The notes under the pieces were generated by a model. That model saw nothing but the letters and a program-made list of their open reading frames with translations. It made no database searches and had not been told where the DNA came from. From Microvirga calopogonii (GTDB lineage: Bacteria; Pseudomonadota; Alphaproteobacteria; Rhizobiales; Beijerinckiaceae), in NCBI RefSeq assembly GCF_003347665.1, contig NZ_QDGA01000001.1, positions 1-64,000 of the forward strand: a DNA stretch of 64,000 nucleotides, read 5' to 3'. The position numbers and the translations under genes are program-made. The first letter of the stretch is position 1, and every line of letters begins with the position of its first letter. Of this stretch, positions 43,498-52,110 are shown in pieces.

Positions 43498-45024
43498 TTA
43501 GGCGAATGCGCTCCGGCGGGCGCGCTCGTAGACTTCCTGGTAACGGGAAGCGGACCGGTCCCAACCGTGCGGCCTGCTCATCGCGGCCCTTCGCATTGCC
43601 GTGAGGCGAGGCCGCGAACGGAAGGCTTCGAGTCCTCTCCGAATGGCATCCATGAATCGGTGGAGCGAAGGTTCACCAAACAGGAACCCGTTGATCCCGT
43701 CCTCGATCGTATCCGCAAGTCCGCCTGTCCTGTGGGCGATCGGCAGGGAGCCGAAGCGCTGCGCATACATCTGGCTCAGGCCACAGGGCTCGAAGCGCGA
43801 TGGCATGAGCAGGAAGTCGCTGCCGGCATACATGCGCCGGGCATCACCCTCGTCGTAACCGATCTTCACGCCGACGGACCCCGGATGGCGGTTTGCGAGC
43901 GCCTGCAGCTCGGACTCGAAGCGAGGCTCGCCCTGCCCGATGACGGCGATCTGCCCGCCCTGCGAGACGATGGTTTCCGCCGCCGAGATGGCAAGATCGA
44001 CGCCCTTCTGGTGAACCAGGCGGGAAACGACCGCGAAGAGCGGACCATTCGACAGGGCCAACCCGAAATTCTCTCGTACGTTATCGGCATTGATGCGCTT
44101 GCCGCGCCAGTTTTCCGCCGAGAACGGGCTCACCAGATAGGAATCACGGCTCGGATCCCAGCTCTCGTCGATGCCGTTGATGATGCCGTCCAGCCGCCCC
44201 TGCTCGGCGCATGTCCGCAGCAATCCATCGAGACCGCAGCCGAATTCCGGCCGCGTGATCTCTTGGGCATAGGTGGAGCTGACTGTCGTGATGTGGGACG
44301 AGTAATAGATGCCCGCCTTCAGGAAGGACAGCTTGCCGTAGAACTCGACGCCGTTGATCTGAAACGCCGCGTCGGGAATGCCGAGATACGACAGCCGGCT
44401 GCGGTCGAAGTTTCCCTGATAGGCAAGGTTATGGATCGTCAGGATGGTCGGGATGTGCTGCCCGCGCCAAGCCAGATAAGCGGATGCAAGCCCAGACGGC
44501 CAATCGTTGAGATGCAGAAGATCGGCACGCCAGAGGGGATCCCCGCTGCCGCACGCGATATCGGCTGCGGCAAGGCCTAGGCGCGCGAAGCGGATGTCGT
44601 TGTCGCTCCAGTCCATGCCGAAGCTGTCGACATAGGGCGAGCCGTCGCGGTCATAGAGTTCCGGGCAGAGCAGAACATAGACGGTCAGGCCATCCTGCGT
44701 GGTGCCGCGTCCGAGACCACAGGCGGGGATCCCGAACGAGGCCGGTAGACGGGCGATTTCTTCCACGGGACCGATCTGGGACAGAACCTGGCGATAGCCC
44801 GGGATGAGGATGCGGACGTCGTACTGGCGGCGGAGCGCGCGCGGGAGCGCGGCGGAAACCTCGCCGAGGCCACCGGCCTTGATGTAATCTGCAATTTCGG
44901 ATGTGACGAAAAGGATGGACTGACGTCGTTTAACGGAAACGGACGGCTGGACACTGTCCTGCAATTCGGCGTGCGCCACCGGCGGGAAAGCCGCATCGGC
45001 TTCCAGTTGAAATGATTCCAGCAT
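43498..45024 (-). CDS. glgA: Glycogen synthase, first paralogue
   Basis: A GT5 glycosyltransferase of 508 residues that adds glucose from ADP-glucose to alpha-1,4-glucan. The substrate loop is KAGGLGEVSAALP, a variant of the usual KTGGLADV with the key Lys kept. The retaining-GT motif with its Glu pair is [17 protein letters not shown]. About 35 residues precede the conserved RRQSILFVTSEIADY, so the N-terminus is longer than in the second copy at 56832. It is transcribed away from treZ and has its own terminator. Confidence 0.9.
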   Translation of the reverse strand: MLESFQLEADAAFPPVAHAELQDSVQPSVSVKRRQSILFVTSEIADYIKAGGLGEVSAALPRALRRQYDVRILIPGYRQVLSQIGPVEEIARLPASFGIPACGLGRGTTQDGLTVYVLLCPELYDRDGSPYVDSFGMDWSDNDIRFARLGLAAADIACGSGDPLWRADLLHLNDWPSGLASAYLAWRGQHIPTILTIHNLAYQGNFDRSRLSYLGIPDAAFQINGVEFYGKLSFLKAGIYYSSHITTVSSTYAQEITRPEFGCGLDGLLRTCAEQGRLDGIINGIDESWDPSRDSYLVSPFSAENWRGKRINADNVRENFGLALSNGPLFAVVSRLVHQKGVDLAISAAETIVSQGGQIAVIGQGEPRFESELQALANRHPGSVGVKIGYDEGDARRMYAGSDFLLMPSRFEPCGLSQMYAQRFGSLPIAHRTGGLADTIEDGINGFLFGEPSLHRFMDAIRRGLEAFRSRPRLTAMRRAAMSRPHGWDRSASRYQEVYERARRSAFA

Positions 45025-45091
45025 GTTCGCTCAGCGGCGCGTCCCCAGCACTTACCCAGCGACCCCCGCGCCATAGGCAGTCGCGCATTTT

Positions 45092-45117
45092 AACTCGTTA
45101 CCCCCGGGATGGGTTCC
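45092..45117 (-). promoter_or_regulatory. Possible EcfG-type promoter of the first glgA gene
   Basis: On the minus strand GGAAC (45117-45113), a 17-base spacer and AGTT (45095-45092), one mismatch from CGTT. The leader to ATG 45024 would be about 58 bases. It lies back to back with the exact match that precedes treZ. Confidence 0.4.
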
Positions 45118-45226
45118 GCAGAAATTTGAGAAAATTTGCGAGTACCCCCATCGCGAGAACGGCCGAGCTTGCAAGGACGGCTATGGTTGAAGGAATTCGA
45201 GCTTGGCTGTTTTTTTGATACCGGCT

Positions 45227-45251
45227 GGAACATTGCCTTATGATGCTCGTT
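45227..45251 (+). promoter_or_regulatory. EcfG general-stress promoter of the treZ operon
   Basis: GGAAC (45227-45231), exactly 16 bases, then CGTT (45248-45251): a full match to the alphaproteobacterial general-stress consensus GGAAC-N16/17-CGTT. Transcription would start about 30 bases before ATG 45291. Trehalose synthesis is a known target of this response in rhizobia. Confidence 0.75.
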
Positions 45252-45290
45252 CGCAAGTGCTTTCCAACATGAAGAGATTTCGGGGATCCG

Positions 45291-47111
45291 ATGCGGCGCG
45301 TTCACTCCATGCCCTTTGGGGCAGAGATAACCTCCGATGGCATTCGCTTTGCCTTGTGGGCGCCGACGGCGCAGGAGGTGAGCCTTGTGCTGGACGACAC
45401 GGAACATGCACTGAAGGCAGATGCCGACGGTTGGCATCGCCTTGTCTCCGGGCAGGCGCATGTGGGAAGCCGTTATGGCTACAAGATCGACGGCAATCTG
45501 GTCGTGCCCGATCCAGCGTCCCGCTTCCAGCCCGACGATGTCCATGGGCTCAGCCTCGTGGTCGATCCGCAAGCCTACGATTGGTCGGATACGACTTGGA
45601 CGGGCCGCCCGTGGGAGGAGACCGTCCTCTATGAGGTCCATGTGGGGACGGCCACACCGGAGGGCACCTATGCGGGCCTGATGGCCAAGCTTGAAGAATT
45701 AAAAGACCTTGGCGTGACAGCCATCGAACTCATGCCGATCGGAGAGTTCCCGGGCCGCCGCAATTGGGGTTATGACGGCGTCCTGCCCTATGCGCCGGAC
45801 GCGGCCTATGGAAGTCCGGAGGATCTCAAGCGCCTCGTCGAGCGCGCCCACGAGCTTGGGCTCATGATGTTCCTCGACGTGGTCTACAACCACTTCGGGC
45901 CGTCCGGAAACTATCTCCACGCCTATGCCAAGACGTTCTTCACCGAACGCCACCCGACACCCTGGGGCGCCGGAATCAACGTGGATGGCGAAGGCAGCCG
46001 CGTGGTGCGCGACTTCTTCTTCCACAATGCTTTGTACTGGCTGGAAGAGTTCCACTTCGACGGACTTCGCTTCGATGCGGTCCATGCGATCATCGACGAT
46101 GGTCAGCCGCACTTCATCGAGGAACTGGCAAGCCGCATCAGGCAGGCGATCCCCGACCGCCACGTTCATCTCGTGCTCGAAAACGAGGCCAATCAGGCGC
46201 GCTGGCTCAATCGTAATGAAGGGCGGCAACCGAAGCTTCATACGGCGCAATGGGCGGACGACATCCACAATTCCTGGCACGCGCTCCTGACCGGCGAGAA
46301 CGAGGGCTATTACGAAGATTATGCGAACAAGCCGCTCCAGCACCTCGGCCGATCTCTGGCGGAAGGCTTCGCCTATCAGGGCGATCCGTCGCTGCACAAG
46401 GACGGCGTCATTCGCGGCGAGCCGTCAGGGCATCTGCCTCCGAGCGCCTTCGTGGCCTTCCTGCAGAACCACGATCAGGTCGGCAACCGCGCCTTCGGCG
46501 AGCGCCTTGCACATCTGATCCCGCCGGAGCGTCTCGAACTCGCGCAAGCCATCTTCCTTCTCTCGCCGCAGATCCCGCTGCTGTTCATGGGCGAGGAATG
46601 GACCGCTTCGACGCCGTTCCAATTCTTCGTCGATTTCGAGAGCGAACCGGATCTCGCCAAGGCCGTCCGGGATGGACGGCGAGGCGAGTTCAAGCGCTTC
46701 AAGGCCTTCACCGATCCGGAGATGTCGCAGAGGATTCCCGATCCGACGGACCGAGCGACCTTCGATCGATCCAGGATCGAATGGGAGGAAGCAGAGCGTT
46801 CGCCCCATCGGGAGGTTCTGTCACAAACCCGTCACCTGCTCGATCTGCGGCAGACGGAGATCGTTCCGCTGCTCAAGAGCCGGTATCGTGGCTCTCACTA
46901 TACGGTGTCGCCGGAGAACACGCTCGACGTGACCTGGACCTTCGACGAGGGCATGCTCCGCCTTCTTGCGAATTTCGGCAGCGCTCCCATGACCATGCAC
47001 ACAGGGGACGGCACCCGCGCGCTCTGGGCGAGCCCCGGCATCGATGTGACCAGCACAAATCTTCAACTCCCGCCCTGGTCGGGCGTCATCTTGAAAGGAC
47101 AATCGGCATGA
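45291..47111 (+). CDS. treZ: Malto-oligosyltrehalose trehalohydrolase TreZ
   Basis: A GH13 enzyme of 606 residues that releases trehalose from maltooligosyl trehalose. An N-terminal beta domain (ALWAPTAQEVSLVLDD) is followed by the barrel with catalytic Asp in FDGLRFDAVHAI, acid Glu in LVLENEANQARWL, and the third acid in FLQNHDQVGNRAFG. A GGGGA ribosome site precedes ATG 45291. It overlaps the next gene by ATGA, so TreZ and TreY are made together. Confidence 0.93.
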   Translation: MRRVHSMPFGAEITSDGIRFALWAPTAQEVSLVLDDTEHALKADADGWHRLVSGQAHVGSRYGYKIDGNLVVPDPASRFQPDDVHGLSLVVDPQAYDWSDTTWTGRPWEETVLYEVHVGTATPEGTYAGLMAKLEELKDLGVTAIELMPIGEFPGRRNWGYDGVLPYAPDAAYGSPEDLKRLVERAHELGLMMFLDVVYNHFGPSGNYLHAYAKTFFTERHPTPWGAGINVDGEGSRVVRDFFFHNALYWLEEFHFDGLRFDAVHAIIDDGQPHFIEELASRIRQAIPDRHVHLVLENEANQARWLNRNEGRQPKLHTAQWADDIHNSWHALLTGENEGYYEDYANKPLQHLGRSLAEGFAYQGDPSLHKDGVIRGEPSGHLPPSAFVAFLQNHDQVGNRAFGERLAHLIPPERLELAQAIFLLSPQIPLLFMGEEWTASTPFQFFVDFESEPDLAKAVRDGRRGEFKRFKAFTDPEMSQRIPDPTDRATFDRSRIEWEEAERSPHREVLSQTRHLLDLRQTEIVPLLKSRYRGSHYTVSPENTLDVTWTFDEGMLRLLANFGSAPMTMHTGDGTRALWASPGIDVTSTNLQLPPWSGVILKGQSA

Positions 47112-50100
47112 GCAAGCTGGACGCTCTCGTAGAGCGCATGGCCGCCCTTGTCGGTATTTCTTCTGACTACACCGATGCGTTCGGGAATAGCGTCGAGACC
47201 AGCCCGGCAACCCGGCAGGCGCTGCTCACGGCTCTCGGGCTCGATATCTCGTCCGAGGCAAGCGCTCGCGAGAGCCTGGCCCGGCTGGAGCACTTGAAGA
47301 ACGGTGCGGTTCCGGCTGTCGTCACGGTCGATGCCGACAAGCCCTCGACCGTCACATTCCGGGCGGCTCCCGGGCCGCAGGCGTGGATCCTGATCGAAGA
47401 AAACGGCGCGGTCCATGAAGGACGCCTTGCCAAGGACGAGAGCGGCCTGGATCTCCCTGCCCTGCCGACAGGCTATCACCGCCTCCGTCTCGGAGACAGG
47501 GAAACGACCATCATCGCCGCGCCGCCTCGGTGCTGGGAGCCGGACGCCTTCCAGGGAGATGCAAGGCTCTGGGGCGCAACCGCTCAAATCTATTCCCTGC
47601 GCTCGGAGCGCGACTTCGGCATCGGCGACTATTCCGACGTGTCGCTGGCGGCCGAGAGCATCGGCCGCCTCGGCGGGGCCTTCCTGGGCCTCAGCCCCGT
47701 CCATGCCCTCTTTGCCTCCGATCGTTCGAAGATCTCGCCCTACTCTCCCTCCTCGCGCCTGTTCCTCGAGTCGATCTATATCGACCCGACAGCGGTCGCC
47801 GGGTTCGAGGAGAGCGGAGCCGGAAAGCTTCTCGAGGAGCAGCACGCCCAGGCGCGCCTCTCTCGCCTCCGAGGCGCCCAGCTCATCGACTATGCCGAGG
47901 TCTGGGCCCTCAAGCGTCCGCTTCTCGATGCTCTCTGGGAGCACTTTCAGAGATCCAGCGACCATGCCGCCTTCGAGGCGTTCCGCCGGGCCGGCGGGGA
48001 AGCCCTGGAGGCTCATGCCACGTTCGAGGCCCTCTCTGGGCTTTTCCGGGAGCAGGGCCGGTTCTGGAGCGGCGATTGGCCGGAGGAATATCGTTCTGTC
48101 CACTCCGTCGCCGTCAGAAGGTTTCGCCTGGATCACGCGGAACGTGTCGCCTTTCATGCCTGGCTACAATGGCTTGCCGACGTCCAACTCGCGCAGGCGG
48201 CGGAACGGGCCCGCGCCGCGGGGCTTCCCATCGGCCTCTATCGGGATCTCGCCGTGGGCGCCGATGGCGGCGGCTCCGAAATCTGGGCGACGCCGGAGCG
48301 TTATGCCCCCAGGCTTTCCACGGGCGCGCCCCCGGACCCGCTTGGGCCCCAGGGACAGGATTGGGGATTGCCGCCCTTCAACCCGCTCACCCTCGAGGAG
48401 CAGGGACTGGCCGCATTCCGCGATCTCGTCTCGGCCAATATGCGCCATGCCGGCGCGATACGGATCGACCATGCGTTCCAGTTGCAGCGGTTGTTCCTCA
48501 TCCCCTCCGGCGCGCCCGCATCCCAGGGCGCCTACGTTGATTATCCATTTGAGGCGATGCTGGCGGTCTTACGCGTGGAGAGCCACCGCGCCCAATGCCT
48601 GGTGATCGCGGAGGATCTCGGCACGGCCCCGGAGGGCTTCTCCGACGCGGTCATGGAATCGGGCGTCCTCAGCTACCGCGTGCTGCCATTCGAGCGGGAC
48701 GGCGCGGCCTTCAAGAAGCCGGAGGATTATCCCCGCTCGGCGCTGGCCGTCATCACCACGCACGACCTGCCGACCTTCACCGGATGGTGGCGCGGCCTCG
48801 ACATCGACCTTCGCCAGACGCTCGGCATCTTCGATCCCGACAGGGCGGCAGACGAGCGTCTCGCCCGGGCTGCCGACAAGCAGCACCTCACGGACGCCTT
48901 GGCCGAGGCGGGCCTCCTCCCCTCGTCCGATCTCCCGGAAACGCCGCCGCTCGAGGAAACAATCCGCTATCTCGGCCGCACATCCTCCGTGCTCACGGCC
49001 CTGCAGATCGAGGATGCCTCGGGCGAGCTGAACCAGCCCAACATGCCGGGCATGGATGCGGGGCACCCCAATTGGCGGCGGCGCCTGTCGAACACCATTG
49101 AAACCATCGCCTCGCCGGGAAGCCTGATGCCCAGGCTTGCCGTGGCACTGGCGGAGGAAGGACGAGACGTCCGCGCCCGCCGCAACGCCCTCGCCTCGCC
49201 CCCGCCCCGGGCCACCTACCGCCTGCAGTTTCACAAGGACTTCACCTTCGACGACGCGGTGAAGATCGCGCCCTATCTGGCGAAGCTCGGCATCAGTCAC
49301 GTCTATTCCTCGCCGATCCAGACGGCAGCCCCCGGATCGACACACGGCTATGACATCGTCGACCATTCGACGATCAATCCGGAACTCGGCGGCGAAGCGG
49401 GCTTCCGCCGCCTGTCGGACGCGCTGAAGGAGCATGGCCTCAAGCTCCTCCTCGACATCGTGCCGAACCACATGGGCGTGGGCGGAAAGGACAATGGCTG
49501 GTGGCTCTCGGTGCTGGAATGGGGCCCGCTCTCACCCGTTGCCAAGGCGTTCGATATCGACTGGGAGCGGCCCGGCGCCAACGGCAAGCTGGTTGTCCCA
49601 TCCCTGGGAGGGCTCTACGGCGAAGTCCTGGAAAGGGGCGAACTCCAGCTGAAATTCGACCCTCATGAAGGCTCCTTCAGTGTCTGGCACTGGGAGCATC
49701 GCTTCCCGATCCGACCGACGACCTATCCGGTGGTGCTCGACATCGCGCTCGCCGCCCTCCCCGATGAAGCGAAGGCGGAGGAATTGCGCATCCTCACCGA
49801 ACGCCTGAGGGCGCTGGAGGACCAGCGGCATGATCGCGGCTCCCTGCCGGAAAAGGCCGAGACGATCAAGCGCGACCTTGCCCGAGCGGTCGCGGCCTCG
49901 CCCGCCGTGACGAAGGCCATCGACGGCGCGGTTGCGATCATCAATGGCAGTGCCGGTCATACGGAAAGCTTCAATGCCCTGCATCGCCTTCTGGAGGCGC
50001 AGGCCTACCGGCTCTCCTATTGGCGGGTGGCGTCGAGCGACATCAACTACCGCCGTTTCTTCGACATCAACACCCTGGCGGGCATCCGCGTCGAGATCCC

Positions 50101-51952
50101 GGAGATCTTCGATAAGACGCACGAGCTCATCCTCCGCCTCGTGGACGAGGGTCTCGTCCATGGCCTGAGGATCGACCATATCGACGGTCTTGCCGACCCG
50201 GAGGGCTATACCCGCGCCCTTCAGCGGAAGGTGGGGCCGGGCTTCTTCGTGGCGGTCGAGAAGATCCTGGAGCCTGGCGAAGAGCTGCGCCCCTGGCCGG
50301 TCGCAGGAACATCGGGTTACGATGTGCTCAACCTGATCGACGGTGTTCTGGTGAATACCGATGCAGACGAGGCCTTCGAACGCATCTACCGGAAGGCTTC
50401 ATGCCTGCAGGGCTCCTATGACGCCCTTCTGAGAGAGGCCAAGATCGAGATTACCGAGAAGAACTTCGCCAGCGAGCTGGAAGTTCTGGTCTCGGACATC
50501 AAGGCCATCGCCGACGCTGACCGTCGAACACGGGACTATACGGCTTTCTCCCTTCGCCAGGCTCTTGTCGAGATCATCGCGGCCTTTCCGGTCTATCGCA
50601 GCTACCTCGGCGATGGAGAACCGGCGGCGGAGGATGTGCAGTTGATCGGGGAAACGATTCGGGAGGCGCAGGAAGCGAGCACTCTCCCCGACCGCAGCGT
50701 GCACGATTTCATCGCCTCCGCGCTCCTCGGCAAGGCCGTAGCCGATCCGGCCGACATCCGGCGCTTCCGGCGACGGTTCCAGCAGCTCACCGGACCCGTC
50801 ATGGCCAAGAGCCTGGAGGACACCCTGTTCTATCGCTATGGCCGCCTGATTGCGCTCAACGAAGTCGGCGGCGACCCAGGCCATTTCGGCCTCTCTCCGC
50901 AAGCATTCCACCAGGCGAATGCGGATCGCGCCCGCGACTGGCCCAATGCCATGATCGCCACCGCGACGCACGACACGAAGCGCGGCGAGGATGCGCGAGC
51001 CCGCCTGATCGCGCTCTCGGAGATGCCGGAGGAATGGGCACGGACGCTCGATCTCTGGCGCGATGTCATTGCCCCTCACCTGTCCGAGGTGGAGGGCGCA
51101 CCGGCACCGGATGCGAACGATCAGGTGATCCTGCTCCAGGCTCTCCTTGGTGCATGGCCCCTCGATCTCCTGGAGGGAGCCGACGCCAGGCAGCTTGCCG
51201 CATTCCAGGAACGAATGGAAGAATACCTCACCAAGGCGCTCCGGGAAGCCAAGCGGCATACGAGCTGGGTTGCCCCGAACGAGGCTTATGAGGGAGCGAC
51301 CCGTAAGCTCCTTCATGCCGTGCTCGATCCTAAGAACCGTGTCCTCGACCGCTTACAGCCTCTTGCCCGGCGCCTCTCTCGTCTGGGCATGCTGAACGGG
51401 CTCTCGCGGACCATCCTGAAGATGACCCTGCCGGGCGTGCCGGACATTTACCAGGGCACCGAGTTCTGGGACTTCTCCCTGGTCGATCCGGACAACCGGC
51501 GGCCGGTGGACTATAACGCCCGGATCGCGGCTCTCGACATGAACGAGCCCGTCGAGGCCCTGATGAATGGCTGGCCCGACGGTCGGATCAAGCAGCATAT
51601 CCTGATGCGGCTGCTTCACGATCGCGCGCAATCCCCAATCCTTTACGCGGAGGGAGATTATCGGCCCATATCGATCAAGGGCGAACGGGCGGCTCATCTG
51701 CTCGGCTATCTCAGGCAGCATGGCGAGACAACTCTCGCCGTCATCGTGCCACGCCTCTGGAGCGGCTTGACGGACGGTGAAGGCCATCTCCCCGCTCAGG
51801 TGACCGGCGGTGGCGCGACCATCTCCCTTCCGCATGGGCGCTGGCGGAACGTGCTCACGGGAGAGGAAATTCTCATCGACTCCGATCAGGAGGAGATCGA
51901 GGCACTCATGGGCTCTCTTCCCTTTGCCGTTCTCAAGCAGGATGGAGGCTAG
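47108..51952 (+). CDS. Fused 4-alpha-glucanotransferase (MalQ) and maltooligosyl trehalose synthase (TreY)
   Basis: One uninterrupted frame of 1614 residues joins two GH enzymes. Residues 1 to about 695 are GH77 MalQ (IYSLRSERDFGIGDYSD; catalytic Asp in AIRIDHAFQLQRL, Glu in VIAEDLGTAPEGF, Asp in TTHDLPTFTGWW). From about 702 it is GH13 TreY (ATYRLQFHKDFTFDDA; Asp in HGLRIDHIDGLADPEGY, Glu in FVAVEKILEPGEELRP, Asp in ATHDTKRGEDARAR). All six catalytic acids are intact. MalQ would rearrange short maltodextrins into longer chains, which TreY then caps with trehalose for TreZ to cut. The start is the ATGA overlap with treZ; upstream frame from 46250 is overprint. Confidence 0.92.
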   Translation: MSKLDALVERMAALVGISSDYTDAFGNSVETSPATRQALLTALGLDISSEASARESLARLEHLKNGAVPAVVTVDADKPSTVTFRAAPGPQAWILIEENGAVHEGRLAKDESGLDLPALPTGYHRLRLGDRETTIIAAPPRCWEPDAFQGDARLWGATAQIYSLRSERDFGIGDYSDVSLAAESIGRLGGAFLGLSPVHALFASDRSKISPYSPSSRLFLESIYIDPTAVAGFEESGAGKLLEEQHAQARLSRLRGAQLIDYAEVWALKRPLLDALWEHFQRSSDHAAFEAFRRAGGEALEAHATFEALSGLFREQGRFWSGDWPEEYRSVHSVAVRRFRLDHAERVAFHAWLQWLADVQLAQAAERARAAGLPIGLYRDLAVGADGGGSEIWATPERYAPRLSTGAPPDPLGPQGQDWGLPPFNPLTLEEQGLAAFRDLVSANMRHAGAIRIDHAFQLQRLFLIPSGAPASQGAYVDYPFEAMLAVLRVESHRAQCLVIAEDLGTAPEGFSDAVMESGVLSYRVLPFERDGAAFKKPEDYPRSALAVITTHDLPTFTGWWRGLDIDLRQTLGIFDPDRAADERLARAADKQHLTDALAEAGLLPSSDLPETPPLEETIRYLGRTSSVLTALQIEDASGELNQPNMPGMDAGHPNWRRRLSNTIETIASPGSLMPRLAVALAEEGRDVRARRNALASPPPRATYRLQFHKDFTFDDAVKIAPYLAKLGISHVYSSPIQTAAPGSTHGYDIVDHSTINPELGGEAGFRRLSDALKEHGLKLLLDIVPNHMGVGGKDNGWWLSVLEWGPLSPVAKAFDIDWERPGANGKLVVPSLGGLYGEVLERGELQLKFDPHEGSFSVWHWEHRFPIRPTTYPVVLDIALAALPDEAKAEELRILTERLRALEDQRHDRGSLPEKAETIKRDLARAVAASPAVTKAIDGAVAIINGSAGHTESFNALHRLLEAQAYRLSYWRVASSDINYRRFFDINTLAGIRVEIPEIFDKTHELILRLVDEGLVHGLRIDHIDGLADPEGYTRALQRKVGPGFFVAVEKILEPGEELRPWPVAGTSGYDVLNLIDGVLVNTDADEAFERIYRKASCLQGSYDALLREAKIEITEKNFASELEVLVSDIKAIADADRRTRDYTAFSLRQALVEIIAAFPVYRSYLGDGEPAAEDVQLIGETIREAQEASTLPDRSVHDFIASALLGKAVADPADIRRFRRRFQQLTGPVMAKSLEDTLFYRYGRLIALNEVGGDPGHFGLSPQAFHQANADRARDWPNAMIATATHDTKRGEDARARLIALSEMPEEWARTLDLWRDVIAPHLSEVEGAPAPDANDQVILLQALLGAWPLDLLEGADARQLAAFQERMEEYLTKALREAKRHTSWVAPNEAYEGATRKLLHAVLDPKNRVLDRLQPLARRLSRLGMLNGLSRTILKMTLPGVPDIYQGTEFWDFSLVDPDNRRPVDYNARIAALDMNEPVEALMNGWPDGRIKQHILMRLLHDRAQSPILYAEGDYRPISIKGERAAHLLGYLRQHGETTLAVIVPRLWSGLTDGEGHLPAQVTGGGATISLPHGRWRNVLTGEEILIDSDQEEIEALMGSLPFAVLKQDGG

Positions 51953-52110
51953 GGCATCGCGCACTAACAAAGATTCGTGCAGAACCCTTTAGGAGCCGCG
52001 CTGCTTCTGGTCCAAGCCGGCACCTGCTCCATAATGAAGTCTCTCGAAGAGCGACCGTGCATGCCGCTCTGGGAGCGCCGATGGTACAGCCGATGAAGGG
52101 GGACAGCCGA

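Noticed and set aside
45090..45641. 183-codon minus-strand frame across the glgA-treZ gap
   Set aside because: Half of it is opposite the treZ start and it runs through the promoter region; no homology is recognised.
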